Shown here one piece after another: positions 51,660-64,000 of a stretch of DNA of 64,000 bases. This DNA comes from Fasciola hepatica. Lineage: Eukaryota; Platyhelminthes; Trematoda; Plagiorchiida; Fasciolidae. The notes below the pieces were generated by a model. It was not told the origin of the DNA. It saw only the letters and a program-made list of their open reading frames with translations, and made no database searches. Within the stretch, counting starts at the first letter, position 1; every line of letters starts with the position of its first letter. Location of the stretch: NCBI GenBank assembly GCA_948099385.1, contig CANUEZ040000163.1, positions 6,843,501 to 6,907,500 on the forward strand, read 5' to 3'. A program made the position numbers and the translations under genes.

Positions 51660-53700
51660 TATATTGAGACTCTGGGGGTTTGTTTGTGTTCGAAAAGATA
51701 GCTGTGTTAAATGCAATTTGTTTGCGACCTCGGCATTTGCTCCAACAGACTGCGGCTCTGACACGCAGAACAACTAATCCTGTACTGAACCCACCACTAT
51801 TGTTTACTGGGGCAAAGGTTGTGACATTGTAGTGCTAGCTGATGACTGTAATGCACAATTTGGCAAAACTTGATAAGTCAGAAGCTCGTTTAGGTGGGGG
51901 CTATGCCTTACCCTCTCAGCGCACAGATAACGGGGAAGGGCTTCTCCAGTTTTGTTCAGGCAATCGGTTATTCCTGTCTAGTACGAATTTCTGACTGACC
52001 TCGCATCGCACAGAGACAAGTTACAAAACGGCCTGAGGAAGAATCGCAAAGATTTGTGGGCCAAGGTAACCGAAGAAACGGAAGTAGCAGGTGCTTCAGG
52101 TAGCAATCATAAACTTCTAAAACATATTCACGACATCCGCGGTCGGACAGTCCCAGCCAGTGAACCATATACGATAGAAATGGACAGCCTCTTCATGGCA
52201 AACAGCAATGGCTCGTGCGCTGAACTGAGCAATTCAATGAGCAGTTTAGCTGGCCGCGCATGAACGTAATTACTTCAATATCAACAACCGCGATTCCGTT
52301 GTCAGTACTACTTGAGCCCCCATCAGAATCTTAAATAGAATAGAGCGTTCAGTTACTAAAACTCGTAAAACGAACTGTCCCCATGACTTTCCCTCAGTTC
52401 TCTTCGAAGTGAGATGTGGTCCGCTGACAAAATTATTTACCACCCTGCTCCGTGCATTCCGGTATTATGAAATGAGTTATTGATTAGGCGCATCCTCAGA
52501 AAGGTAATACTCAGTGATCATTGTTGTCATTGTCGTATCATTTTAATTCCGACAGTCACGAAGGTATTATCCCGATTTCGCTGAGCCGTCTGGCATCAGC
52601 TCGCAAGAAAAAGCCCCGAACAACAGGCAGGATTCCACCCAAGTCGAGGATACATGGGCCAGATGTTTACCCTTCGTCAATTACTTGAAATGTGTCAAAC
52701 ACACCGTGCACCGACAATAACGGTTTTCCTTCACTCGGAAGGAGCCTCCGATTCAATTGAGCGAACAGCACTATTCGGTGCTGTTCACTGAAAATGTAGC
52801 CCACAAAATTGCGTGAACCAATTAAGACCATTGTACTGTCATACCTCTAGCCACAAATGTATACGGTTAGCTGTCCAATCGGTTCGAAATGATCAGTGAC
52901 CTCTGACAAGGGTGTTTCTTTTTGCCTTTTCTGTTCAGCTTCGTCATAGACGTGATGCCTTGCAAAATCTTCAGGATGTGGACCTCGAAATAACAACAGT
53001 GAAAAGCTATGCGATCTGCAATACTCTGACTACCTGGTCTGTTTTTTTCAAATGAACGGCATATGCGCAACGTGCAATAGAGGGACTCTCAAGAGTTCGG
53101 CATGCTTTTTGCGCTTTCGAAGTATAAAGTATTGTTGCAAGACTAGATGTCAGCACTTCCAAGCATGATGCCGGATGGGAAGGTGCTACCAACTGTCGAT
53201 AGCCTAAATTACCTCGGCAGCAGAGTGACAACGGATGGGAGCACGGTAGTAGAGGTGAGTGCGCGTATGTCCCAGGGTCGAACTGTGTGTGCTGGACTGA
53301 AGCGCTTGTGACGCACACCTGATATTACTTTGGGGTTGAAAATTCGTGTTTAGTATGCTTCAGTGCGCTCATTTCTATTTTATAGTTTCCGGATAAGGAG
53401 TCTGCGTGCGAAATATGTTCGTCGTTTTGAGGTTTTTCTACCACCGATGTTTGCGTAACATTCCTAAGATTAGATGGAAAGAGCAAAGCTTATGTGAGGA
53501 ATCGAGTATTGGGTGCCAGTTCAGTGGGTTTTTCATCGTTGTGTATCAGTTGACTAAACTACATTGTTTTGGGGCACGTGTTGTGCATAGCAAACACATG
53601 TCTACCTTACCTTGTCATATTTTTCTTTCCTCCTCATGAATGGAAGAAGCCATCTGGAGGTCAACGGTTAAAGTGACAGTGGGGAGTGAGAAAATCAATA
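51660..53700 (+). mobile_element. decayed RTE-clade LINE
   Basis: Successive plus-strand frames give the RTE order. The endonuclease piece CDIVVLADDCNAQFGK is at 51820-51868. The linker KLLKHIHDIRGRTVPASE is near 52108-52165. The reverse transcriptase piece FTLRQLLEMCQTHRAPTI runs from 52670, then VFLHSEGASDSIERTALF to about 52780, QGCFFLPFLFSFVID near 52900-52945, LQYSDYLVCFF near 53017-53050, and LNYLGSRVTTDGS...VSARMSQGRTVCAGL at 53205-53310. In intact RTE elements the corresponding motifs are GD-NAQVG, FT-RQ, FLDF--AFDS, QGCPLSPFLF and YADD. Here the first catalytic Asp is His and YADD has become YSDY, and stops and frameshifts are frequent, so the copy is dead. It begins a few hundred bases outside the right arm. 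Confidence 0.75.
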
Positions 53701-54035
53701 GCGAACTTATTTGAAGTTGGTGCCTCACACCTTCGTGTTTGTGGTTTGATAGATCTTTCAGCCAGTTTCCTGAAGACACCAAATCGTTAACGGAGCCGAT
53801 GGTGTTGTCATTTCTTATCGAATCACAATGATTGATCGATGTGCTCTTGCACAGTCAGACTCCGTACTTCATGTGTTGAACATTATGGACATATCTCATT
53901 GTCCTACAATTGATACTTTCACCCCTGTCCACTTTGGAAAATTATTGCCATTTTTCTACGAGCAACATTTTACTAAAGATAACAGACAATTTGGTTTGCA
54001 CTATTGTTGCTGCCGATGAAAATAACTTAGCCGCA

Positions 54036-54994
54036 AACGATCCGGATGTTGATGATGGTGCTCATGCTAATCTTGACGAAACGGATGATATCGATGATGA
54101 AGCCGATGTCAATGATGAGGATAAACATGATGCCGACGGTTATCGTTACGATCATGATGATGATCACGAGGATGGTGATCAAGATAATGACGATTATTCG
54201 AGTGATTATCATGAAGATGACCCGGATGTTGATGGTGCTGGTGATTATGACGAACATGATGGAGATTTTGATGATGGAGAAAAGGATGAGTATGATGATT
54301 ACTGAGACGACGACGCTGAAGGAGATTTGGATGACGGTTAGGATAATGCGGAATCGCACGATAAACATGATGAACTTGATGAACAAGATTCACATGACAA
54401 CGATAATGAGGACGAGCACGAGGAGGAGAAGAAAAGTCATCATGATAAATATCGTTATGATGATGACGGTGATGAGGATATCGATGATGATGTTGTTGAC
54501 GGATGATGAAGATGCCGAAGTTGATGATAGTGAAATGGACGATTTCCATACGGATGACGATTTTATCATGGACGATACTTAAGAGATTTTGATCATGAAC
54601 CTGATGTAGACGACTACCATGATGACGACAGAGGAGATAACTTTATTGATTATTATAATGGAGGTGATGATCACTATAAAAATGTGATCAACGTCATGAC
54701 GATCTTAACGAATGTGACCACGAGGACCATTATGTTGATCATCATGAGCAAGAAGATGAAAAAGATGATTCGGGAAACGATGAAAAGGACGACTACCTAG
54801 ATGAATAGTTCAGTGACGAGGGAGAAGAATGTCAGAAAGACAATGACGAAGAAGTTAAACAAGTTGATTCAAGAAGCTGATGAAAGGGAAGTTGATTTGG
54901 TGTGAGGTAACGATGATTTGGATAATGATCCAGATGGTGATGATGATGACAGTTATGACGATGATGATGATGATGATGATGATGATGTTGATGT

Positions 54995-55087
<93 letters not shown>

Positions 55088-55325
55088 GGATGATAGGGGT
55101 GATGAGAATGATGACGATGTTGATGATTTCTATGAGAATGATGATTCACGTGAAGATGTTGACGGTTCTTATTATTATGATGATGATGATTATGTTGACA
55201 ATAGGGATTTTACTGATTACTGTGTTGTAGTTGATGGATTTGATTGCGTTGATGATGATGCTGTATATGATTATTCGGATTTTGATGATGATGCTGATGA
55301 TAGTGATATTTCGGCCGATGATGAA

Positions 55326-55386
<61 letters not shown>

Positions 55387-55612
55387 GTGATGATGTTGAT
55401 GATGATTCGGATGATAATGATGATGGTGATGATGCCAATTATAATCATTTTGATGATGACTATCATGAAGTTCAGATGTTGATGAGGATGATGGTGCTTA
55501 TGACTACTGTGCTGACGATGAATATGATAATGATTCGGATGACGAGATGGTGATGTTGATGAGGATGATGAGCAATGTTGTGATTTTGTTGATGATGATG
55601 GTGGTGATGAAT
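54036..55612 (+). repeat. GAT-type trinucleotide array, ~1.6 kb, decayed at the flanks
   Basis: Period-3 sequence dominated by GAT with GAC, GAA, GGT and GTT variants. Two nearly pure cores lie at about 54958-55083 and 55314-55386, with increasingly interrupted sequence on both sides. The long frames that cross it (poly-Asp, poly-Met, poly-His and poly-Ile, including 54918-55553) are by-products of the repeat. Confidence 0.92.
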
Positions 55613-57550
55613 ATAATTATTGTTTTTTACTGGCGCCTAAATTCTATTGCTTCATACTCAGGGCAACCTTTTTTGCAATTGTCACACGATCCTTTTGTTT
55701 TTCATGCTGCCGCGCTCGCTTGTTTTGTGTACTAACTTTGGAAGGTAACCTCGGTTCATCGATGCAAATTTGTTCTCAGCTCGTTTTTATCGTTTACTCA
55801 AAGAAAGCGCCACAAAATCGATTGGCTTTCCTTTTTTGCACCTGTTTATTGCAAAAATACAGTTGGTCCATCCCCCTGATTTTCTTAGCTATAAGTCGCC
55901 CACAACCACCCCATAGATGCGGACTCAAACCGTATGACCTTCATGTAGATCAACTCGTTGATGCCAACGCCTCCTCAAATACATAATTTTACCCGATCTG
56001 GATTGCCCTGGCTGTAGTTCTGACTGGATAAACATCAATGTAATGTTAAAAATTGCTTCTTTTTCTTTTGACTTTTAGAAGAAGCACCTCTTTTGACTTG
56101 GAGCTTTTGAATTTGGAAGAATCTTGGTGATCTAGAATATTCAGGATGCGATCATGGTGATCGATTCTCAGATGCCAGAGTTACACATTGTTGATTCTTC
56201 TAGAATGCTTTTATCACGGGAAGACACAACGTATCGATTTGTTCTTCAATAAAACAAGCCCCATTTTGTAGCCACCCGTTTCCTATGTGGACTCCAGGGA
56301 AAGCAGGTTCTGATCTGCCGTTGGTTCTTCTGATGTTGTGTTTTGGCTCACGGTACTTGTGCTCATGGCTTGACACATACGACTGTTGCACTGAATGGGA
56401 AATCCGAAGTGCGTGAATTCGTTTCATTGACCACTAAAACACTCATTTCCATCCAAATGAACTTCATATTAGGCAGTTTCTGAATTCAATACTCACCGTT
56501 CCACATGATAATATCAAAAGTGATTCTTGTATAGAACAAGAAGCAAAAATTCTATCAAATGAATGGCAATTCATAAATCGTTCAGAATATTAACAGTGAA
56601 CCACTGCCAGTCGTGCAAGTTATACGTGGTTCTTGATTCCATTTTTGTAATCCATTTGTGCTCCATTTTACCAGCACTGAAGTGAGCTTGCGGATTTTCC
56701 ATTGTCAAGTGATACCCTCAAATCCGTCTTGAGTCAGCCGTTATGAACGACCTTGATTATCGGTTAAAAACTAATCCCAATAAGGTTCCTAATAATTACT
56801 TGACACGGTACTTCACCGGATAAGTACATAACTTAAAGATCATAATGCTACTCATCGGCTCACGTGTTTGCCTCCCCACTAACATACTTGTACTCAAGCT
56901 AGCAGCACGCCTGGGCTGTACATTTTGACTGTTTATCAGCCCAAGCAAAACACATCATCAAATTGACTCTGAGTCATGTCTCCCCTCCGACCTAGACGGT
57001 TGGATACAAGGATTACAAATTCAACCACATTCGTCCACCGTATCACTGCTCTGAGCAACATGATCCAAGAGTATAAGTAGCATAATTTATTCAGCAATAT
57101 ATTGTTGTTGGTGACACTGATCGTCAGTGCCATGTGTTTTGGTTTAAAGTCTACGTCTCATACTTTGGGTAAGGAGAATAACGGCCAATTCTTTTTCGTA
57201 CAGGCTCAGGAACTCAGGTCTATTTATTCAGTTGATCAACTCATCTAGATTCTTTAGGCCTCGTGAGCAGAAGTTAGCCGAGTTTCTAGGTAACTGCACA
57301 AAAAACCATTGGTCTATGATAATCAACTCATGAGTATCTGTGGACCTATTTGCGACGAAGGTGTTGGAGCGGGTACCCGTATTACAGATAAATTGAAGCA
57401 CAATAGAGGAATCGGTGCGAAGTGTAGTTTCCACGATAACTCCTGCGAAACAATGTGTTGGTCACTTTCGCGGATAATACTGCAGCAGTCAATACCTACT
57501 CGGGAATAGACCTCGTTTCCGGTGGGGTAAGTCTAGCTTTGGCGAATAGA
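55613..57550. other. between GAT array and BEL relict: no gene recognised
   Basis: Short frames only, none with a domain. A SINE-like head lies at 55920-55975. Confidence 0.3.
55920..55975 (-). repeat. tRNA-derived SINE-like head
   Basis: Minus strand: B-box-like CGGTTTGAGTCCG (55932-55920) with GGCATCAACGAGTTGATC upstream in the A-box position. Confidence 0.35.
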
Positions 57551-57554
57551 AATC

Positions 57555-59800
57555 TGTTTTACCTATGCCCTACCACATCCACCCAGCTGCCTAAAGCCGC
57601 CACTTCGTAACCCACTACTGATACATCTGAATATATGTGCGAATCTCCCATTTGTTTTATGTCACTCAAAGGCAGGCATCTCGGAATTCGTATTTTCCTT
57701 ACTCCACTGAGGGTGATCAGGAAACTAATCCAGTTTATTATACTCGTACTTTCGAGTGATTTTTCCAAATCCAACTTCTTTCTACAAAGTTCTGCAGTAT
57801 ATCTTTTTCTGGAGAACAACGGAGGAGGAACTAGCCCAAGGGGGTCGTACAAATAGGAGATGAAAGACGGAATGCTTCTGCGCGTGACTGGATGATCGGG
57901 AATATTTAGCTCGAAAACAAACTCAACCGTGTTAGCACTCCATTGTATCTCTGGAGTTTATTCCACCAGGAATGGTGAACCATTGAATTCTCGAACCCGG
58001 TCTGATTTTGGCCTCTAATTCCCCCGGAGTGTTCGATATCCTTTTCGTAAGGTGGGAACAACCACTTTTAGTAGTTTGTCTACCCAACCTAGGGTTTTAC
58101 GGCCACTTCAGTGTCGTCACATGACTCAACATAGTAGTCGACATAGAAATTGTTGTTTACGCTGTCTACTACCTTCCGGCTGATCGACGCTACGTACCTG
58201 GCTGTGGTCTCCCTTACGGCACAACTCGCACAGGAGGGTGATGATATCGCACCGAATGGATGTACATTCCACCAGTATTCTATCACAGGTTTGTCAATAT
58301 CTTTCTCGTCCCACCACAACAGTCTTAATGCCTTTCATCCGTCTGCTGGTATCTTCACCTGCAAAAACATTTCACTTACATCGGCTGATATTTCCACTCT
58401 ATCTAGCCTGAATTGGCAAAGAACCTCAATCAGCGGCGTTGTCCAGTCTGGTCCTTGTACCAAGCGATAATGCAATGAATTTCCTTGGAACCGGGCAGCT
58501 CAGTCGAAAACAGCACAGTGATTCTAGAGTTTTCTTAGGGTCGAAAAATCGGATGGTGCAGCAGGTACTGTATTCTTCCTCCGACGTTAAAAGTAGCAGT
58601 TACTTCATTTGCGTATCCGTGGGTTTTACTGCACATCATTGCGTCTGAGTACCGCTTACACAGGTGTTCATCAGGATAAAGTCTCTCTTGATTGTAGCAA
58701 TCCGCGAAGAATGTAGTTCTTGTTATCCACGAGGTGACTGGTCTGGAAACGCCACGGTCGGGGCACTGTAAAGTGATTCGATGGGTCTCTGGTCAACTTC
58801 CGAACTATCTCTAATGGAAGCTAATCACCTCGGGATAATGATTACCGATCATCAACGGATGCCGGTAAATTCATAGTCATTGAGACGAAACAGCTGTTTT
58901 GTGTCTTCTTTTTCCATGGACGCATAATCTACTGATCCACGCAGCCCCGTAGGTTCGTATAGTATTCCATCCAATGTGGAGCGTATTGCATAGGGCGCCT
59001 GGTGACTTCCTACTCTCTAGTCCAGCACCCAAAGTACTTCTGACAGGTCACAAATAAGGGGATCCACTTCGTTATTCTCCCAGTTTATGATCGCTACATT
59101 TTAAAGATGAAGCTATCTGGATAAAATCGAGTGTACTGAATTCGGGGTTTGCATCGACAGATCATTCAGTGTGAAAGCCTCCAGGGACTCGGTACGTTCA
59201 TTTTTATCGAGATAGACGAATTGCAGTCGTACACGGCAAATATCCATGACCTTAGTCCTACCCACGGTGCTCACGGCTAGAGACGTGGAGATTCTCTCGA
59301 GTTGGTGTTTCCTTGCAAAAACGCTCCTTCCCCAATGTCAGTCGGATTCGCTGTCCACAATTGCTAAGGCTCTAGTCATCCCACTATTGATCACCTTTTC
59401 TACAGCGACTACACCCAAACAAACTTGTTTGTGATTAAACTGTGACACTGAACAGATCAAGCTCAGCTTCGGATTTCCTTCCGATGATGCTATCCTCATC
59501 TGCCCCAAACAACCCTTGTCGCATCCAATTTTCACTCGGCAAGCCAGTGCTCAATGAGAGTCATTTAGGCATATATAACATGCTTCGGGCAATTCCCAAC
59601 TCTCATTTATTGTGGCCTCGATAGACCTTAGGCAATTTGCCATTCCGTGATTTGTGTTAAAAGTCTTGCAGTCCCGATAATTACGATACCCATCCGAAAC
59701 AATATGCGTGCTCGTCCATAACAGACGCTTAAAGGGATCCTCTACATTATTTTTTGTTTCACTGGTGATTGGCTGGTTCAATTTATTGTTATCACGTACC
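57555..59800 (-). mobile_element. decayed BEL/Pao retrotransposon, gag end to RNase H start
   Basis: Read on the minus strand, a CCHC zinc knuckle (CYICLNDSH, then ALAC) is broken by a stop near 59550. Next comes a retropepsin-like piece, ALAIVDSES, near 59345, where the family has DSGS. Spacer text typical of BEL follows (RVRLQFVYLDKNERTE, near 59200). Then come the pre-RT segment VPRPWRF (near 58775), a reverse transcriptase with LRLLWWDEK, NVHPFGAISSPSCA and NFYVDYYVES (58090-58340), and YDPLGLVPP...ELCRKKLDLEKSL at the start of RNase H (57750-57850). Stops and frameshifts separate these pieces. YVDD has become YVDY. No LTRs were identified. Confidence 0.78.
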
Positions 59801-60275
59801 AGTCGAACAAATCAGCTGCCGACTATCCACACCTGTCTGTCTAAGTAACTGATAAGTTCCCAGAATGTAGCTTCACAGTCACTCTGACTTATATATGCCA
59901 CTTCTTCCAAACGAATCTATAGTTCGGATGGCAGACAACGAACTATTGCCGCTGAAGTATGCATAACTTCGAGATTTGATCTGTAGCCCAGATGGTCTAG
60001 GGCGATGTACCAATTTCACGTTTTAGGCAAAAGGTCAGACACAGCATAGGAGATGCCCTTAACTCGCTTGGCATCATACATTACACCATCGATCGGGTTT
60101 CGAGCTAACTTGAAAGCTAAAGCTTGTTGTTTCACTACGCTGTGGTCCTATGATGCATGGCACGATTTTCTCAACAGCGAAGTTTCCGTTAATCATGGTT
60201 AGCAAGATATCAGAGAAAGAGGCACCATAGCGAACAAGCTTATTTTCGGTAACTTCATCCTCTGGGTAGTACCGT

Positions 60276-61775
<1,500 letters not shown>

Positions 61776-61888
61776 GGGATGATGATCATGATCATGATGA
61801 TGATGATGATGAGGATGATGATTCGAATGATTATGATGATGATGATGATGATTCGGATTATGATTCGGATGTTGATGATGATGATTGT
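61776..61888 (+). repeat. short GAT-type trinucleotide array
   Basis: About 110 bases of imperfect GAT repeats, with a short TA run just upstream (61747-61762). Confidence 0.85.
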
Positions 61889-62478
61889 AAGCGAAATGCT
61901 TTCGACCGTCAACTTTGACCGTTTCGATTGAATTCCACTCAGGTTCGTACGACCTAGCTGCTTTAAGCCTTTCTAGGCTGCTCCTTCTCGGTGTGGCTTA
62001 CTTCGCGTCTCGAACAAATTTCAAAAGACTTCAACTGATAGACGTATTAATCCGAAACACGGTTCCATAATCAGTACAACGTTAATGAACAATGAATAGA
62101 CAAAACATACAGCCAAATTTTGAACCGAGCGAGACACAGATCGTGGATAGTCAAATTTGCTGTTAAACCAGGCGGGAGCGTCATATGTTCATTCAAACAA
62201 ATTCAGGTCAATGTCAGAAAGTGGGAAACGGATAAGACTGTTCAAATCACATGAAAGAGTAAGATCAAATCCATGTGAATAAAATAAAATCATATTGTCA
62301 CGTTACCGTCAGATTGGATTAAGGACCAATCACGAATCGGGACTGAGTTCAGTAAAATGACCAACTTTGTGCCAACAACACACGAGAATGACTTGGAAGA
62401 GATTCACATGTAGAATGTGACTACTACCAAGATGTTAGTAGCCAGTAAGAAAAACGTTTAGTTTGTACGAAACGTACA

Positions 62479-64000
62479 CTCCCCGCAGGGTTCGAGCTGT
62501 TTGCTTGACGAGCCCCAAATTATTCTTACTCTGAAACATGGTTTTCCAATAAACACAGATATCGGACGTCTCTTAAGAGTCGTCCGCTGGCTGTCTGTAC
62601 CCACACATCGCGGACAACACCGTCTTTGGAAAGTCGAGTTTCTTTGACAATACTCCTTTTCCATTCGCCTCTGGGCAAGTTCTTGTCAACTATAAGCACC
62701 AGGTCACCGGTTTTCAGCTCCTGCGCTGTTTCTGTCCAGCGCTGCTTGCTTTGCAGAAGTGGTAAGTACGATCTGATCCATTTACGCCAAAAATTTTCAG
62801 TGAGATGTTGAGCTTGCCGCCATCGCCGATTCAGCTTGCAAGGTTCCGTTTCACTTTCATTGGAGGATGCATTGCGAAAGCCAAGTAACAGATGATTCGG
62901 GGTCAGTACGGCATATTCGCAAGGGTCACAGCTATACAACGAGGCGACGTATGACAGGATTGATCTTCTGCTGATCACAGGTTCAGGTGATTTGGTAGTA
63001 AAACTGAACGTATCTGACGTCCTGTCCCACTCGACGCCTAGAGTCCTATACGTATTTGTCGGTTTCAAGTCCAGACACAGGTTTTTGTCGGCCTGGTGTT
63101 TGGCCGATACATCGATAAGGGCATCGGCCGAGTTGCTACGCACCTTTGTCAGGTAAAAGCCCGAATCCCGGAGCGCAGACTGTAAATGGCTCGTCACTAG
63201 TCGGAGTTCTCTAATGGATTCGCAACTAATGAGGAGTTCGTCCACGTAAAAGGACCTTTGCAAATATTTAGGGTCAAACTCTAATGATTGGTTCGCGTTA
63301 TTGGAAATTGCTCTGTTCAAAGCGAATATGGCACAACATGGTGAGGAGGTCGCTCCAAAAGGGTGCACAGTCATTTCTGGCGCACGTTCCAAGTATCCTT
63401 CTGTCCACCACAAGAACCTAAGGCATGAGCGCTGATGTTGAGGTACTTTTACTTGATGAAACATGGCTTCAATATCCGCCACTACGGCGAAAGTGTGTTC
63501 TCGAAACCGTGTTATTACCTCGCATAGGTTATTTGTGAGGTCTGGGCCGGAAAATAACTGAAGGTTCAAAGAGGTGTTCTGATGTTTGCTTGCACAGTCG
63601 AAAACAACCCTTAGTTTCTCTGGTTTCATGGGGTTGATTACATGGTGATGGGGCAAATACCAAACTTGACCCGGTACGTCCTCTATAACATTTTGACACC
63701 TTTCAGCGTAACCCTTGGCTATGCAACTATTCATCACCTCCGCGTAGCGTTCTTTAAGATCAGCCTGTTTCATTAATCGAGTCTTCAACCACAACAAACG
63801 TTTCCATGCTATCGACTGGTTGTTCGGAAGACTTAGGCAACCATCTTTCCAGGGCAACGGGACTTCAAAATGGCCGTTTAAGAACCGAGTAGATGATTCT
63901 AAGGTTTTGAGCACTTGCTTATCTTCTGCTGATGTTGATTTACCCAAAACTGTAGATTCGTTGAACTCCGAGGCCCACGTAGCCTCTAACCGGTCCATAA
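62479..64000 (-). mobile_element. BEL/Pao retrotransposon, 3' end, internally deleted
   Basis: The element runs on the minus strand and continues past the window edge. After its stop codon (62526) the minus strand reads on to a purine-rich tract, GCGGGGAG, immediately followed by TGTACG at 62478. That is the arrangement of a polypurine tract and the start of a 3' LTR. I could not find the far end of the LTR in 62.0-62.48 kb. The reading frame is intact, unlike the other elements here, so this copy is relatively young. Confidence 0.75.
62526..63998 (-). CDS. BEL/Pao pol with reverse transcriptase joined to DUF5641 by deletion
   Basis: An open frame of at least 490 codons; the ATG lies at the window edge, so the true start is probably outside. 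Residues 41-100 match the pre-RT region (FEVPLPWKDG, SLPNNQSIAWKR). The reverse transcriptase spans about 110-325, with RVVFDCA (130-136), ADIEAMFHQV (174-183, first catalytic Asp), VHPFGATSSPCCA (211-223) and FYVDELL (250-256). ISRRSILSYVASLY (342-355) is where BEL proteins normally continue into 'DPLG' and RNase H. Here CDPCEYAVLTPNHLLLGF (357-374) follows at once, and the rest (RRWRQAQHL, FWRKWIRSYLPLLQ, GDLVLI, GEWKRSIV) is the C-terminal DUF5641-type domain. RNase H and the integrase zinc and core domains are therefore missing, several hundred residues in all. YVDE replaces the usual YVDD. The protein should not support autonomous transposition. Confidence 0.8.
   Translation of the reverse strand: MDRLEATWASEFNESTVLGKSTSAEDKQVLKTLESSTRFLNGHFEVPLPWKDGCLSLPNNQSIAWKRLLWLKTRLMKQADLKERYAEVMNSCIAKGYAERCQNVIEDVPGQVWYLPHHHVINPMKPEKLRVVFDCASKHQNTSLNLQLFSGPDLTNNLCEVITRFREHTFAVVADIEAMFHQVKVPQHQRSCLRFLWWTEGYLERAPEMTVHPFGATSSPCCAIFALNRAISNNANQSLEFDPKYLQRSFYVDELLISCESIRELRLVTSHLQSALRDSGFYLTKVRSNSADALIDVSAKHQADKNLCLDLKPTNTYRTLGVEWDRTSDTFSFTTKSPEPVISRRSILSYVASLYSCDPCEYAVLTPNHLLLGFRNASSNESETEPCKLNRRWRQAQHLTENFWRKWIRSYLPLLQSKQRWTETAQELKTGDLVLIVDKNLPRGEWKRSIVKETRLSKDGVVRDVWVQTASGRLLRDVRYLCLLENHVSE

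Noticed and set aside
54918..55553. 211-codon Asp-rich plus-strand ORF
   Set aside because: It is the translation of the GAT microsatellite. Other frames and the reverse strand give equally long poly-Met, poly-His and poly-Ile frames.

Overview
The window looks like eukaryotic nuclear DNA, probably from a flatworm and most likely a digenean trematode. This is inference. The DNA is AT-rich with low gene density. Genes are split into short exons, many of length divisible by three with phase 1 at both ends, as in schistosome micro-exon genes. The repeats are degenerate BEL/Pao, RTE, CR1/Jockey-like and possible Ty3/gypsy elements, tRNA-derived SINE-like heads, and TA and GAT microsatellites. I see no bacterial operons, CRISPR arrays or rRNA genes. 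All gene models below come from reading splice sites and frames by eye; none is confirmed by transcripts or by a search.

Layout. Bases 1-12.3 kb are the genic part. A ten-exon plus-strand gene (4436-12276) starts with a signal-peptide exon just behind a TATA box. A putative minus-strand gene of similar phase-1 architecture (2883-3818) diverges from it, and pieces of another possible plus-strand gene lie at 0.7-1.3 kb. From 15.6 to 18.6 kb lies a decayed CR1/Jockey-type LINE. From 16.8 to 26.6 kb and from 41.5 to 51.3 kb are two arms of an old, collinear inverted duplication, about 9.8 kb each. They share the 3' half of the LINE and a tRNA-like SINE head. The roughly 15-kb spacer between them holds a few small candidate spliced genes (30.3-30.7, 31.0, 33.7-34.0 and 34.5-34.9 kb) and a possible Ty3/gypsy tail (37.5-37.8 kb).

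Outside the right arm come a decayed RTE LINE (51.7-53.7 kb), a 1.6-kb GAT-type period-3 array (54.0-55.6 kb), a decayed BEL/Pao pol region (57.5-59.8 kb), a long TA microsatellite (60.3 kb), a second short GAT array (61.8 kb), and the 3' end of another BEL/Pao element (62.5 kb to the window edge). The last element has lost its RNase H and integrase core by an in-frame deletion, so its open frame fuses reverse transcriptase directly to the C-terminal DUF5641-type domain.

The host genes do not form an obvious pathway. The most interesting biology is the secreted symmetric-exon gene and its divergent partner, and the large inverted duplication whose outer border falls inside a LINE.
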